From positions 69,876,502 through 69,940,501 of the forward strand of contig NC_092350.1 in the NCBI RefSeq assembly GCF_963676685.1: a stretch of 64,000 nt of DNA, read 5' to 3'. Of the stretch, positions 1-10,794 are shown one piece after another. Source of the DNA: Mytilus edulis (taxonomy: Eukaryota; Mollusca; Bivalvia; Mytilida; Mytilidae). Both the position numbers and the translations under genes were made by a program. The notes under the pieces were generated by a model. It ran no database searches and had not been told where the DNA came from. It saw only the letters and a program-made list of their open reading frames with translations. Positions within the stretch are counted from its first letter, which is position 1; every line of letters starts with the position of its first letter.

Positions 1-188
1 AGAATGCTTTAACAGGGTCTGTGTATTGTAATTAAAGGTTATAATCAGAAGTTTTGTCCTTGTTTTGACTAGTGAATGTATTCTGGAAGAAATTAATTAT
101 ACATACACATTGTATTCAAAATAAATGAATATAGCGACGAAAGTGTCATTGCCTTATAGTGCTAAAACAACTTTATTTTTTTTCAGAA

Positions 189-290
189 ATGGACAACAAT
201 ACACAGATTTATTCAGAATGTTATACCGATGAAGATCACATAAAAATATTTGGAAAAATCAGAAGTATTGATTTCAATATAGAAGCTTAA
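189..290 (+). other. Exon-like mini-ORF in the array unit (33 codons)
   Basis: A pyrimidine-rich tract ending in TTTTTTTCAG precedes an ATG at 189. The frame runs 33 codons (begins MDNNTQIYSE) to a TAA at 288-290. It recurs at about 1929 and 5413. In the last copy the array breaks inside this frame, and the new flank changes the final residues to MGQDP before a stop. It looks like an acceptor-bordered exon, but I recognise no family and see no clear donor. It could be a leftover exon of a duplicated gene. Confidence 0.3.
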
Positions 291-315
291 TTCCAGAAGT
301 TTTCAGGCTGATTTA

Positions 316-1157
316 TGGATGATTTCACCTTGTACACCACCGAAAATGATGGTTAGTAGTTTTTTTATTTATACCTAGTTATTATAAATGGTTTAAGATA
401 AATATTATTGATAAAGATCAGCAAAAACTCAATGAAATTTTCGCTTTTAAAATGCATTACTGGCACGGGGCTGAACACTTTTTTTAGGCACAATCATAAC
501 TTTGTTTACTTCCGAGATATCCTAAAGGAATTTGTTTACTATATTGAAAAAGGCAAGAAATAACTTTTAAATATTATTAAATTGTAAGTAAACATGACAC
601 AATATAGTCTTTGTTATGTAATTATCACTTCGGTCTACAGGAATACCTGATAATCATGGGAGATAACACACTTCATACGAGTAAAGTGAGATACATCATC
701 GCATGTGGTTTTATCCAATGATTTGACCCCTGGTCAGTAGATATATGCACAAAAACAGAAAACACATGTACATGTTTTTAGAAAATCATGAATTATTATT
801 TTTAATGCACTTGAGCAAAACAAAAGATATTGTCATTTCTCAGTGAAAAGGGGGAGGGTCAAACCTTTTTAAAAAACAATATTTCTGCACCGATTCAACT
901 ATTAAGCTAGTTAGCTACTACCCATTGCTTCTAATATAAAAGGTTTAAATGAAGGTTACTAAGCCACAAGGGAGAAGCATTTGTCTTTCTTTGTAATTAA
1001 ACTTTCAAGAAATAGATTTTTCTCTCTCAATAATACTTATGTATTTAAATCAAATGATAACACAGCCTGAGTAATTTTTTTTTGTCTTATTTCAGTTCCA
1101 GACATATCATTACTTTTTAACCTGAGATGGCAAACTAGAGGTTTTAAAAAGTCCTGA
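316..1157 (+). other. Possible spliced mini-gene in the array unit
   Basis: An ATG at 316 opens MDDFTLYTTEND and reaches a donor-like G|GTTAGT at about 352. A strong acceptor (T-run, then TTATTTCAG) precedes base 1096. Joining the two keeps phase and adds about 20 residues ending GFKKS before TGA. A GTAAGC donor lies about 13 bases beyond that stop. The same arrangement is present in the other copies. The protein would be only about 32 residues and matches nothing I know, so this may be a relic of a duplicated gene. Inference from splice signals only. Confidence 0.22.
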
Positions 1158-1239
1158 ATAACTGGTAAGCATTTTGTTTTGTTAGGCAAGCTCTAAATTG
1201 TTTATTTATGGTATTTATGCAATTGAAATTACAGTCGGT

Positions 1240-1383
1240 ATGTTAAAAATATGCAAATATGAAAACTGTTGCTATGGTCTTGATATTGAATGGAAAGGCT
1301 TAGTTACAGATCGTTTCGACTCAATATTTCGAGTTAAATCTTGCGGCAACTGTTTCTCACGTAACACTGCAAACTATATTTAG
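1240..1383 (+). other. Cysteine-containing short ORF repeated in the array
   Basis: An ATG at 1240 opens a 47-residue frame ending in TAG at 1381-1383. It has a CC pair and a later CxxC (SCGNC), is less AT-rich than its surroundings, and follows an acceptor-like ATTACAG at 1228-1234. Identical frames sit at about 2980-3123 and 4724-4867. I recognise no family. It may be an exon fragment or chance. Confidence 0.22.
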
Positions 1384-3530
1384 CACTATTTTGATCTGTC
1401 GTTATTTAATGACGCCATAATACATGTGATGTCACAATGTTTCCTTTAAAACCTCATGTGGATTTCTCACTGATAAAAGATTTTCACTGAAATACATGTT
1501 AAAAACATTTTTTCTCAAATAGAATTATGTGAAAGGACAAGTTTTGAAAATTTGCACTATATTGCACTCTAATTATATGATAAGGATGACTTTCCCAGTA
1601 GTTTAGAGTGCTTTCCACAGTTTTAAATACCAGATTTCCACTAGTAAGAATAATTATTTTGGTGTTGGTTTTTTTATAAAATCTTCATTTTTGCATAATT
1701 TCTCTGCCAAAATGCACTTTAAGACACAAGACAATTTTATAGAATGCTTTAACAGGGTCTGTGTATTGTAATTAAAGGTTATAATCAGAAGTTTTGTCCT
1801 TGTTTTGACTAGTGAATGTATTCTGGAAGAAATTAATTATACATACACATTGTATTCAAAATAAATGAATATAGCGACGAAAGTGTCATTGCCTTATAGT
1901 GCTAAAACAACTTTATTTTTTTTCAGAAATGGACAACAATACACAGATTTATTCAGAATGTTATACCGATGAAGATCACATAAAAATATTTGGAAAAATC
2001 AGAAGTATTGATTTCAATATAGAAGCTTAATTCCAGAAGTTTTCAGGCTGATTTATGGATGATTTCACCTTGTACACCACCGAAAATGATGGTTAGTAGT
2101 TTTTTTATTTATACCTAGTTATTATAAATGGTTTAAGATAAATATTATTGATAAAGATCAGCAAAAACTCAATGAAATTTTCGCTTTTAAAATGCATTAC
2201 TGGCACGGGGCTGAACACTTTTTTTAGGCACAATCATAACTTTGTTTACTTCCGAGATATCCTAAAGGAATTTGTTTACTATATTGAAAAAGGCAAGAAA
2301 TAACTTTTAAATATTATTAAATTGTAAGTAAACATGACACAATATAGTCTTTGTTATGTAATTATCACTTCGGTCTACAGGAATACCTGATAATCATGGG
2401 AGATAACACACTTCATACGAGTAAAGTGAGATACATCATCGCATGTGGTTTTATCCAATGATTTGACCCCTGGTCAGTAGATATATGCAAAAAAACAGAA
2501 AACACATGTACATGTTTTTAGAAAATCATGAATTATTATTTTTAATGCACTTGAGCAAAACAAAAGATATTGTCATTTCTCAGTGAAAAGGGGGAGGGTC
2601 AAACCTTTTTAAAAAACAATATTTCTGCACCGATTCAACTATTAAGCTAGTTAGCTACTACCCATTGCTTCTAATATAAAAGGTTTAAATGAAGGTTACT
2701 AAGCCACAAGGGAGAAGCATTTGTCTTTCTTTGTAATTAAACTTTCAAGAAATAGATTTTTCTCTCTCAATAATACTTATGTATTTAAATCAAATGATGA
2801 CACAGCCTGAGTAATTTTTTTTTGTCTTATTTCAGTTCCAGACATATCATTACTTTTTAACCTGAGATGGCAAACTAGAGGTTTTAAAAAGTCCTGAATA
2901 ACTGGTAAGCATTTTGTTTTGTTAGGCAAGCTCTAAATTGTTTATTTATGGTATTTATGCAATTGAAATTACAGTCGGTATGTTAAAAATATGCAAATAT
3001 GAAAACTGTTGCTATGGTCTTGATATTGAATGGAAAGGCTTAGTTACAGATCGTTTCGACTCAATATTTCGAGTTAAATCTTGCGGCAACTGTTTCTCAC
3101 GTAACACTGCAAACTATATTTAGCACTATTTTGATCTGTCGTTATTTAATGACGCCATAATACATGTGATGTCACAATGTTTCCTTTAAAACCTCATGTG
3201 GATTTCTCACTGATAAAAGGTTTTCACTGAAATACATGTTAAAAACATTTTTTCTCAAATAGAATTATGTGAAAGGACAAGTTTTGAAAATTTGCACTAT
3301 ATTGCACTCTAATTATATGATAAGGATGACTTTCCCAGTAGTTTAGAGTGCTTTCCACAGTTTTAAATACCAGATTTCCACTAGTAAGAATAATTATTTT
3401 GGTGTTGGTTTTTTTATAAAATCTTCATTTTTGCATAATTTCTCTGCCAAAATGCACTTTAAGACACAAGAAAATTTTATAGAATGCTTTAACAGGGTCT
3501 GTGTATTGTAATTAAAGGTTATAATCAGAA

Positions 3531-3766
3531 TTTTGGGATTATTTCATGAGGAGAGTGACATTTTTCACCATCTTCCGGGGTCCAGCAATTTGCGAAACAA
3601 GTAATCTCACTTGCCACCCCGAAAATTTAACCAGACATGTATAAATGTATCAGCTTCGATATGAGCCATCATACATGTTCAAGTAAACGATATGGACTGA
3701 GCAACGGAGGAAAACGTTACCATTACGGCCTATGGAGAATTAATTGTAAATGTATACCCAAATTAG
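3531..3766. repeat. 236-bp segment replacing part of array copy 3
   Basis: This block replaces bases 51-281 of the third array unit. An almost identical block lies at 5725-5960, just past the array end. Both follow the shared text ATCAGAA. The pattern fits recombination or gene conversion between the array edge and its flank. No coding frame I trust. Confidence 0.85.
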
Positions 3767-5503
3767 AAGCTTAATTCCAGAAGTTTTCAGGCTGATTTAT
3801 GGATGATTTCACCTTGTACACCACCGAAAATGATGGTTAGTAGTTTTTTTATTTATACCTAGTTATTATAAATGGTTTAAGATAAATATTATTGATAAAG
3901 ATCAGCAAAAACTCAATGAAATTTTCGCTTTTAAAATGCATTACTGGCACGGGGCTGAACACTTTTTTTAGGCACAATCATAACTTTGTTTACTTCCGAG
4001 ATATCCTAAAGGAATTTGTTTACTATATTGAAAAAGGCAAGAAATAACTTTTAAATATTATTAAATTGTAAGTAAACATGACACAATATAGTCTTTGTTA
4101 TGTAATTATCACTTCGGTCTACAGGAATACCTGATAATCATGGGAGATAACACACTTCATACGAGTAAAGTGAGATACATCATCGCATGTGGTTTTATCC
4201 AATGATTTGACCCCTGGTCAGTAGATATATGCAAAAAAACAGAAAACACATGTACATGTTTTTAGAAAATCATGAATTATTATTTTTAATGCACTTGAGC
4301 AAAACAAAAGATATTGTCATTTCTCAGTGAAAAGGGGGAGGGTCAAACCTTTTTAAAAAACAATATTTCTGCACCGATTCAACTATTAAGCTAGTTAGCT
4401 ACTACCCATTGCTTCTAATATAAAAGGTTTAAATGAAGGTTACTAAGCCACAAGGGAGAAGCATTTGTCTTTCTTTGTAATTAAACTTTCAAGAAATAGA
4501 TTTTTCTCTCTCAATAATACTTATGTATTTAAATCAAATGATAACACAGCCTGAGTAATTTTTTTTTGTCTTATTTCAGTTCCAGACATATCATTACTTT
4601 TTAACCTGAGATGGCAAACTAGAGGTTTTAAAAAGTCCTGAATAACTGGTAAGCATTTTGTTTTGTTAGGCAAGCTCTAAATTGTTTATTTATGGTATTT
4701 ATGCAATTGAAATTACAGTCGGTATGTTAAAAATATGCAAATATGAAAACTGTTGCTATGGTCTTGATATTGAATGGAAAGGCTTAGTTACAGATCGTTT
4801 CGACTCAATATTTCGAGTTAAATCTTGCGGCAACTGTTTCTCACGTAACACTGCAAACTATATTTAGCACTATTTTGATCTGTCGTTATTTAATGACGCC
4901 ATAATACATGTGATGTCACAATGTTTCCTTTAAAACCTCATGTGGATTTCTCACTGATAAAAGGTTTTCACTGAAATACATGTTAAAAACATTTTTTCTC
5001 AAATAGAATTATGTGAAAGGACAAGTTTTGAAAATTTGCACTATATTGCACTCTAATTATATGATAAGGATGACTTTCCCAGTAGTTTAGAGTGCTTTCC
5101 ACAGTTTTAAATACCAGATTTCCACTAGTAAGAATAATTATTTTGGTGTTGGTTTTTTTATAAAATCTTCATTTTTGCATAATTTCTCTGCCAAAATGCA
5201 CTTTAAGACACAAGAAAATTTTATAGAATGCTTTAACAGGGTCTGTGTATTGTAATTAAAGGTTATAATCAGAAGTTTTGTCCTTGTTTTGACTAGTGAA
5301 TGTATTCTGGAAGAAATTAATTATACATACACATTGTATTCAAAATAAATGAATATAGCGACGAAAGTGTCATTGCCTTATAGTGCTAAAACAACTTTAT
5401 TTTTTTTCAGAAATGGACAACAATACACAGATTTATTCAGAATGTTATACCGATGAAGATCACATAAAAATATTTGGAAAAATCAGAAGTATTGATTTCA
5501 ATA

Positions 5504-5724
5504 TGGGTCAGGATCCCTAATAGACCTTGAGATGAGGAACTCAGATGACGTAATTAAAAAAAAATATTAGTCCGCCATACAATTGTGGATGCTGTGATTT
5601 TAAAAATGGACATAAATGAACAATAAGAACTGTTTTATAGAGCTGATGTGATGAGAAAAGAAAGATGTAGATTTGACCTGAAATAAATTATTAGAAAGGA
5701 CAATTTTTTTATTGAATTTTATGA
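5504..5724. other. Unique flank between array end and second 236-bp block
   Basis: About 220 bases not found in the array units. No gene or repeat recognised. Confidence 0.4.
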
Positions 5725-5960
5725 TCAGAATTTTGGGATTATTTCATGAGGAGAGTGACATTTTTCACCATCTTCCGGGGTCCAGCAATTTGCGAAAAAA
5801 GTAATCTCACTTGCCACCCCGAAAATTTAACCAGACATGTATAAATGTATCAGCTTCGATATGAGCCATCATACATGTTCAAGTAAACGATATGGACTGA
5901 GCAACGGAGGAAAACGTTACCATTACGGCCTATGGAGAATTAATTGTAAATGTATACCCA
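5725..5960. repeat. Second copy of the 236-bp segment
   Basis: Matches 3531-3766 with a single difference noticed (AAAA for AACA near 5797). Marks the right border of the array region. Confidence 0.85.
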
Positions 5961-5964
5961 GCTG

Positions 5965-6155
5965 CCCCCTTAACAAAAATGTGTACTAGTTCAGAACTAA
6001 TAATGAAAGTTATATTAAACATATAAATGAACAAAAGATTAAAATCATTCAAGACTAACAAAGGCCAGATGCTCCTGACTCGGGACAGGCGCAGAAATGC
6101 AGCGGGTTAAAAAGGTTTTGTGAGATCTCAACCCTGCCTCTATTCCTCTAGCAAA
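5965..6155 (+). repeat. Dispersed repeat M2, 3' part
   Basis: Contains the family's landmarks: ACTAGTTCAG, then AAGACTAACAAAGGCCAGA, GCTCCTGACTCGGGACAGG, GCAGCGGGTTAAA and GTGAGATCTCAACCCTGCC. The same order is seen at 39613-39927. Its 5' half is missing here. Confidence 0.75.
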
Positions 6156-6460
6156 TCTAGAAACAAAACATTCACACAGCAATACGCACAGTTAAACTCA
6201 ATTTAAAAGAAGTCCGGGTCCGATGTCAAAATAGAAAACAAAAGATACTAAAAATTAAACAAATTGACAATGATATATAAATTAACAAAGTACAATCACA
6301 CTGTAAATGCTTATAAGTAAAAGTTGAGTTCACACAAGTTTGAGCTTTCTAAAAACCTATGGACTGCTTCGCTCTATTCTAATTTAATAATCTAAGGTAA
6401 TATGTATGCATACGGTTGTTGAATTAGTATTGGGCATATGGTATTTTTAGACATAATCAT

Positions 6461-6738
6461 ACAGATTCGCTCGGGTAAAGACAATTGTCAAGATAACACT
6501 CGAAACTCAAGATTGTTAATGCAATTGAATTGACAGCGATTATTAAAATGTTCAAGGATGTCTTGTAATGCACAAGTTAAACTATGAAATGAAGGAAATT
6601 GATTTCTGTACCTTCATGCAGTAGCAATTGCAGTTTGGGGTGGTGCATTTGTGTCTGAGAATAACCACAAATACTAGCTCCATGGATATTGTCTATAAAT
6701 TGATATTCCAATGTGAAATGGGATGCAAATTGGAATGG
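6461..6738 (+). pseudogene. Decayed copy of PGAM5 exon 1 with upstream DNA
   Basis: Aligns by eye with 19819-20088, the upstream DNA and exon 1 of the intact PGAM5 gene. The start codon equivalent is 6584, but codon 3 is TGA where the intact gene has TGG. A small insertion follows (CTTCATGCAG against CTACAG), and the segment ends at a conserved donor GGTATGT (6738/6739). Shared upstream text includes GACAGCGATTA and TCTTGTAATGCACAAGTT. Exons 2-6 are not found beside it, so this is a partial segmental copy that cannot encode the protein. Confidence 0.92.
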
Positions 6739-6969
6739 GTATGTATCATTAACTTTTATGATACAGACAGAGATAATGCCGGAATAAGCTTTAGACCTGC
6801 TATCAAAAACTTCTTCAAAGTCTATATATAAGTTTTGATATCATCCCAATGCTTATTAGTATTAAACATTTCTTCCTGAGTATTTGTATAGCTCGCTAAG
6901 AAACTTGACATCTATGTTTCAATTTTCCGTTATCTTGATTTCGTAAAATGGGAAATGACGATTTGTATT

Positions 6970-7045
6970 TTCACTGAACTAGTACACAACTTTGTTAAGG
7001 GCAATCTAAAGCCCGCCTGCAGGTGCGGAATTTTCTCGTTTTGCT
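6970..7045 (-). repeat. Dispersed repeat M2 fragment
   Basis: Minus-strand fragment recognised by TCACTGAACTAGTACACA followed by GCCCGCCTGCAGGTGCGG, the motif order seen at 61076-61135 and 52530-52590. Confidence 0.6.
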
Positions 7046-7149
7046 ACATGTCTTGGGCTGTTTTTGGTCTTTAACATAATCCCAATTTTCATTCTAAAGT
7101 GGAGACATGTGATTTATTTATATTTCATTGATTAACGTTAAGTTGCATA

Positions 7150-7860
7150 TATATCTCAAACACTCCTTTTACGTTTTCATCAACGTATTACCCCAACCAG
7201 CATAAAAATAGAATATTTGGAATCTGATTGCTCTTGAGACAACAATGAGCAAAGCACCGAATAACTGAGGTGTCATCTGTTAAATGCCACCGTATCGCAA
7301 TCAACTAGAGTAAAAGCCATACAGTATAGAAGAGGGGGAGGACAGGGGTAAGGGAGACAGGGAGAAAGGGGGTAGGAGAAAGGAGAAAGGGGGTGGGAGA
7401 AAGGAGAAAGGGGATAGGAGAAAGGAGAGGAAGGCTGGGAGAAAGGAGAAAAAGTTGGAGAAAGGAGAAAAAATAAAATATCTCTCCTTTTAAAAAAATT
7501 TCTAATATTTCAAGAAAAAATATCTCAAAAGGAGATGTTTTATTCTAATGGGAGAAAGGAGAACAGGGGTAGGAGAAAGGAGAAGAGGGGTGGGAGAAGG
7601 GAGAAGGGTACCCCCCTGTCCTCCCCCTCATAGAAAGGCCCGCTATAAAAGACACCCACAAGTACTTTTTGCACAACAGAGATGGTATGTGTATTCATTT
7701 GTATATGTTTATATAATCAGTGAAAAATAAATTTTGTATTTTTAAACCCACACAAACGATCGTATACAAATGTATGAATAGCAACCAGTGACATAAATAG
7801 CCTTTAATTTAAAGATGTAAACAAGCAAGGTCGTGGTCACATTAAGCTAAATTCGGGGAG
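7150..7860 (+). other. Paralogue of PGAM5 intron 1
   Basis: Resembles both flanks of the 4.25-kb element in PGAM5 intron 1. 7160-7220 matches 20520-20586 (TACGTTTT, ACCATCATAAAA-like text) and 7220-7331 plus 7630-7860 match 24839-25140 (ACACCCACAAG, AACCCACAC, CGATCGTA, CCAGTGACATAAATA). The 4.25-kb element is absent, so this acts as an uninserted site: one GAATC stands where the intact gene has two GAATT copies. Confidence 0.85.
7332..7629. mobile_element. 298-bp GAGG-ended element, purine-rich
   Basis: Inverted ends GAGGGGGAGGACAGGGG at the left and the complement of the same text at the right. It is flanked by the 6-bp direct repeat ATAGAA (7326-7331 and 7630-7635). The interior is a run of GGAGAAAGG-type motifs on both sides of a short A/T-rich palindromic centre. 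It interrupts a dispersed repeat inside the PGAM5-intron paralogue. Non-autonomous; superfamily not assigned. Confidence 0.88.
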
Positions 7861-8301
7861 GCGTGCATGTACTCTACACTTAAGCTAATCTCTTTTACGT
7901 TCCCAATGATAAAAATACTAGTAACTATATTGTTAGTATAATAGTTCCAAATACATGTACATGTGTATATGATATTTTCAACTTGTTACACCGCACAACT
8001 GGTCAGAGGTCTAAAAGTAGTATACCGCTGTTCATGAATTGATTGAGATAACATGCTTTAAAAGAGATGGGTTATAATCCTTGTGGATTCTACTATCACA
8101 AGTAAAAAGAATATGTGTTTTAAAACAATTAATAGTCCAAAAATAATTAAAATGTTCTTAGTGACTGTCACATTATTTAAAGGAAATTTACCTGTATAAA
8201 ACACGGGTCGGATGCATCATATATATATGTGTTACAAAATTTACAATTGATTTACAGAAAATAGATTTTATAAAAATGTACTGAGAAATGTTTAAATACT
8301 A

Positions 8302-8770
8302 CACAGCTTCTTTTGCATAGGTACTATTTCTGTACCAACAATATGTAGTACAGGAAATCTATTTTTAATATTCAGTACTTAGTCTATTTTGTTATTATAC
8401 AATTATTGTAATATTTAGGTACCTGTATTTTACACAAATTTTACAGTACTTGATTTGTACTTGAAATTTAAGTACTACAGATTTTGTGTTGCATGGTTAC
8501 ATTTTCAGCATTTTGAAAGTTTGTCTAAGAGTCTTCTTCAAATCTCATAAAGTTATGATGTTCAAACATGGAATACTGTGATCATTGCTGGTATTATTTT
8601 TGTACCAATATTTTAAGTACAAATCAAGTATTGGAAAATACCAAGTACCTTAATGTTACAATGATTCTAAAGTAAAGAATTAGTACTAAATATTAAAAGT
8701 AAATTTCCAGTACTACAGATTTTAAGTACAGAAATAGAACAGAAATAGTACCTATGCAAAAGTAGCTGTG
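8302..8770. mobile_element. 469-bp TIR element with TA target site
   Basis: Ends are inverted copies starting CACAGCTTCTTTTGCATAGG (left) and, from the right end inward, CACAGCTACTTTTGCATAGG, continuing into GTACTATTTCTGT. TA lies at both borders (8300-8301, 8771-8772). The interior is rich in GTAC-centred motifs such as AGTACTACAGATTTT. A mariner-type non-autonomous element is plausible from the TA site. Confidence 0.75.
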
Positions 8771-9272
8771 TAATATAAATAGCATATTATGATGAATGTG
8801 ACAAAGATTTCCATTTCATTTTATTTTCTAATTGTTGACACCTCTTTCCAGAAATTGTGTAATCAATGCAGGTTGAAAACATTTTTGTTCTTTGAAATTT
8901 CTAAATCACAAAGCATATATTATAGTTAAAAAAAATTGATTGGAATTTTATGGAAGTAATTTATTTATTTAAAAAGTTAACAAATACTAATTAAACTTTT
9001 TTCTATAACTTTCAAAAGTAAATCATTTAATACGATCGTCAACATTATAAGAAACAGCCATACCGTTTATTCATCTATAAACGGCCCCGACATAAACAAA
9101 TATCAAACAATTCAATTGAAAAAGATAACGGTCTATATACAATAATATAGTACATCTTATGTAATCATCGTTAGTGTTAAGCCTTAAACGGACCAAATCA
9201 CAAACATCGACCTGTAAACTAACTATGTGCATTTATTGCTCTATTGAATATAACTGTGTAAACCTAATTTTG

Positions 9273-9484
9273 TGACTGAATTCAGTCATTCTAATTTTTA
9301 CTTTTGCAGAATTGATCTTTTCAACAAATATTTACTGAATTTGTGTTGACTGAATTCAGTCATCTGTTTTATAGATGTTAGTACTATGTAATCGCACTTG
9401 GTGTAATTTAAGTCTTATGAAACACTCTTATTTGGTTCAATTTCTTGAAGCTTCTTTCAAATGTTGTGTGACTGAATTCAGTCA
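9273..9484. repeat. Three copies of a 16-bp perfect palindrome
   Basis: TGACTGAATTCAGTCA occurs exactly at 9273-9288, 9347-9362 and 9469-9484. A related palindrome, GTGACTGAAGTCAC, is at about 9693. Each half contains TGACT, similar to an AP-1 half-site. No gene lies nearby. Confidence 0.9.
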
Positions 9485-10278
9485 ACATTTTGTGAAAATA
9501 ATGAACAGGATACAGAGTTAATTTCATTTAGCTGTTATTCTGTTATATGTTGTTTGTATTTAATCTGTAATCCGAATTCTGTTTTATCTGAATTCACAGT
9601 TTGGGTTTTATTTAAGAAGCAACAAGTACAAATAAGAGTTATGTTACTTTCTAATATACTGATTGAATTCTTTGATATAAAGATGAAACCGAGTGACTGA
9701 AGTCACTCAAATAATAATAACAATACAATGTTTTTTTTTTCTTCATATTTTGTAAGTTGATAATACTAATAAAGTATTTATGAAAATATTTCTTTGCCGC
9801 GGTTGACGTTTTAATCCGTTTTAAATAAAATGGAAATGAAATTATGCACATTGCATACAATGTTGAATGTTAAATGGTATAATATAATGAATAAGATATC
9901 TACTAAGTTCAACCCTTGAGATTTGACAAATCAGAAAATTGACAAGTTGAACCAGACAGTGTTTTATACAAATATATACTTGACCTCATTTTGAATTTGC
10001 TGCTAAATTGTTATTGCATGCTATATGTGTGAGGTTATTCTCTCATATTGCAGGTTGTAACATTATCTTGGACTGCGGTTTTATGTTATAATGTATGTAT
10101 GTTATTATATATATTATGTCAAAAGCTCCTTAGACAGTTAGAGTGTTGTAAATTTGACTTCTGCCGCAACAAAATATTTTTTTCTTATCTTATCTTATAT
10201 ATGAATGAATTCATTCATTCATCTTATATAACAAATTTGAATGTAAATAAACTCATCATAGATACCAGAACTAAATTT

Positions 10279-10375
10279 AGTATATACGCCAGACGCGCGT
10301 TTCGTCTACAAAAGACTCATCATGCAGTGATGCTCGAATCCAAAAAAGTTTAAAAAGCCAAGTAAAACCAGTGCT
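10279..10375 (+). repeat. Dispersed repeat with ACGCGCGTTTCGTCT motif
   Basis: Contains TATACGCCAGACGCGCG, then TTCGTCTACAAAAGACTCAT and CTCGAATCCAAAAAAGTT. I associate this text with an abundant mussel-type repeat. One copy seen here. Confidence 0.55.
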
Positions 10376-10794
10376 CATTACATGAAACTAATTGAAAAGT
10401 TTTCAGAACGCAGCGTCTAGACATTACATCATTAATTTGAAGATTTAAATGAAAATTGTTTTGTCTTTATTAACAGGCACAGAAGTTTATTATCTACATA
10501 ATGTTTACCTCGATAATCTGTACAAAATTCAATAGTAATCAATGAATAAAATTTGGTACAAATATTTTTTTCACAATCAATATCTCGCGAAGGAAATTGT
10601 ACAGATTTTCTTACACTCATGGAAGAGCTGCACATTCTAATCTTCTACTTACAGCAAAAGACATATAAAAATCTGTTATTTTTTTATTGTGATAAAACAA
10701 CCCTTCATGTGCATCGAAATAAATCATTACAAGAAACGCAAGTGGAATATTTTCTCTATGAGAATATGTGCAAATGTATATTCTTTTAGAATTT

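Larger units (their letters stand above)
1..5503. repeat. Tandem array of a 1740-bp unit
   Basis: Bases 1-1740 and 1741-3480 are near-identical head-to-tail copies; I noticed four single-base differences (around 750, 1058, 1480 and 1731). A third copy starts at 3481, has its bases 51-281 replaced by other DNA (3531-3766), then continues to about 5223. A fourth copy stops after about 280 bases at 5503. The array probably extends left of the window. The unit is AT-rich and non-coding over most of its length but holds several short open segments bordered by splice-like signals. Near-identity means recent duplication or gene conversion, or an assembly artefact. Confidence 0.97.

Noticed and set aside
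10048-10353. 101-codon plus-strand frame
   Set aside because: It overlaps a dispersed repeat and has low-quality composition.
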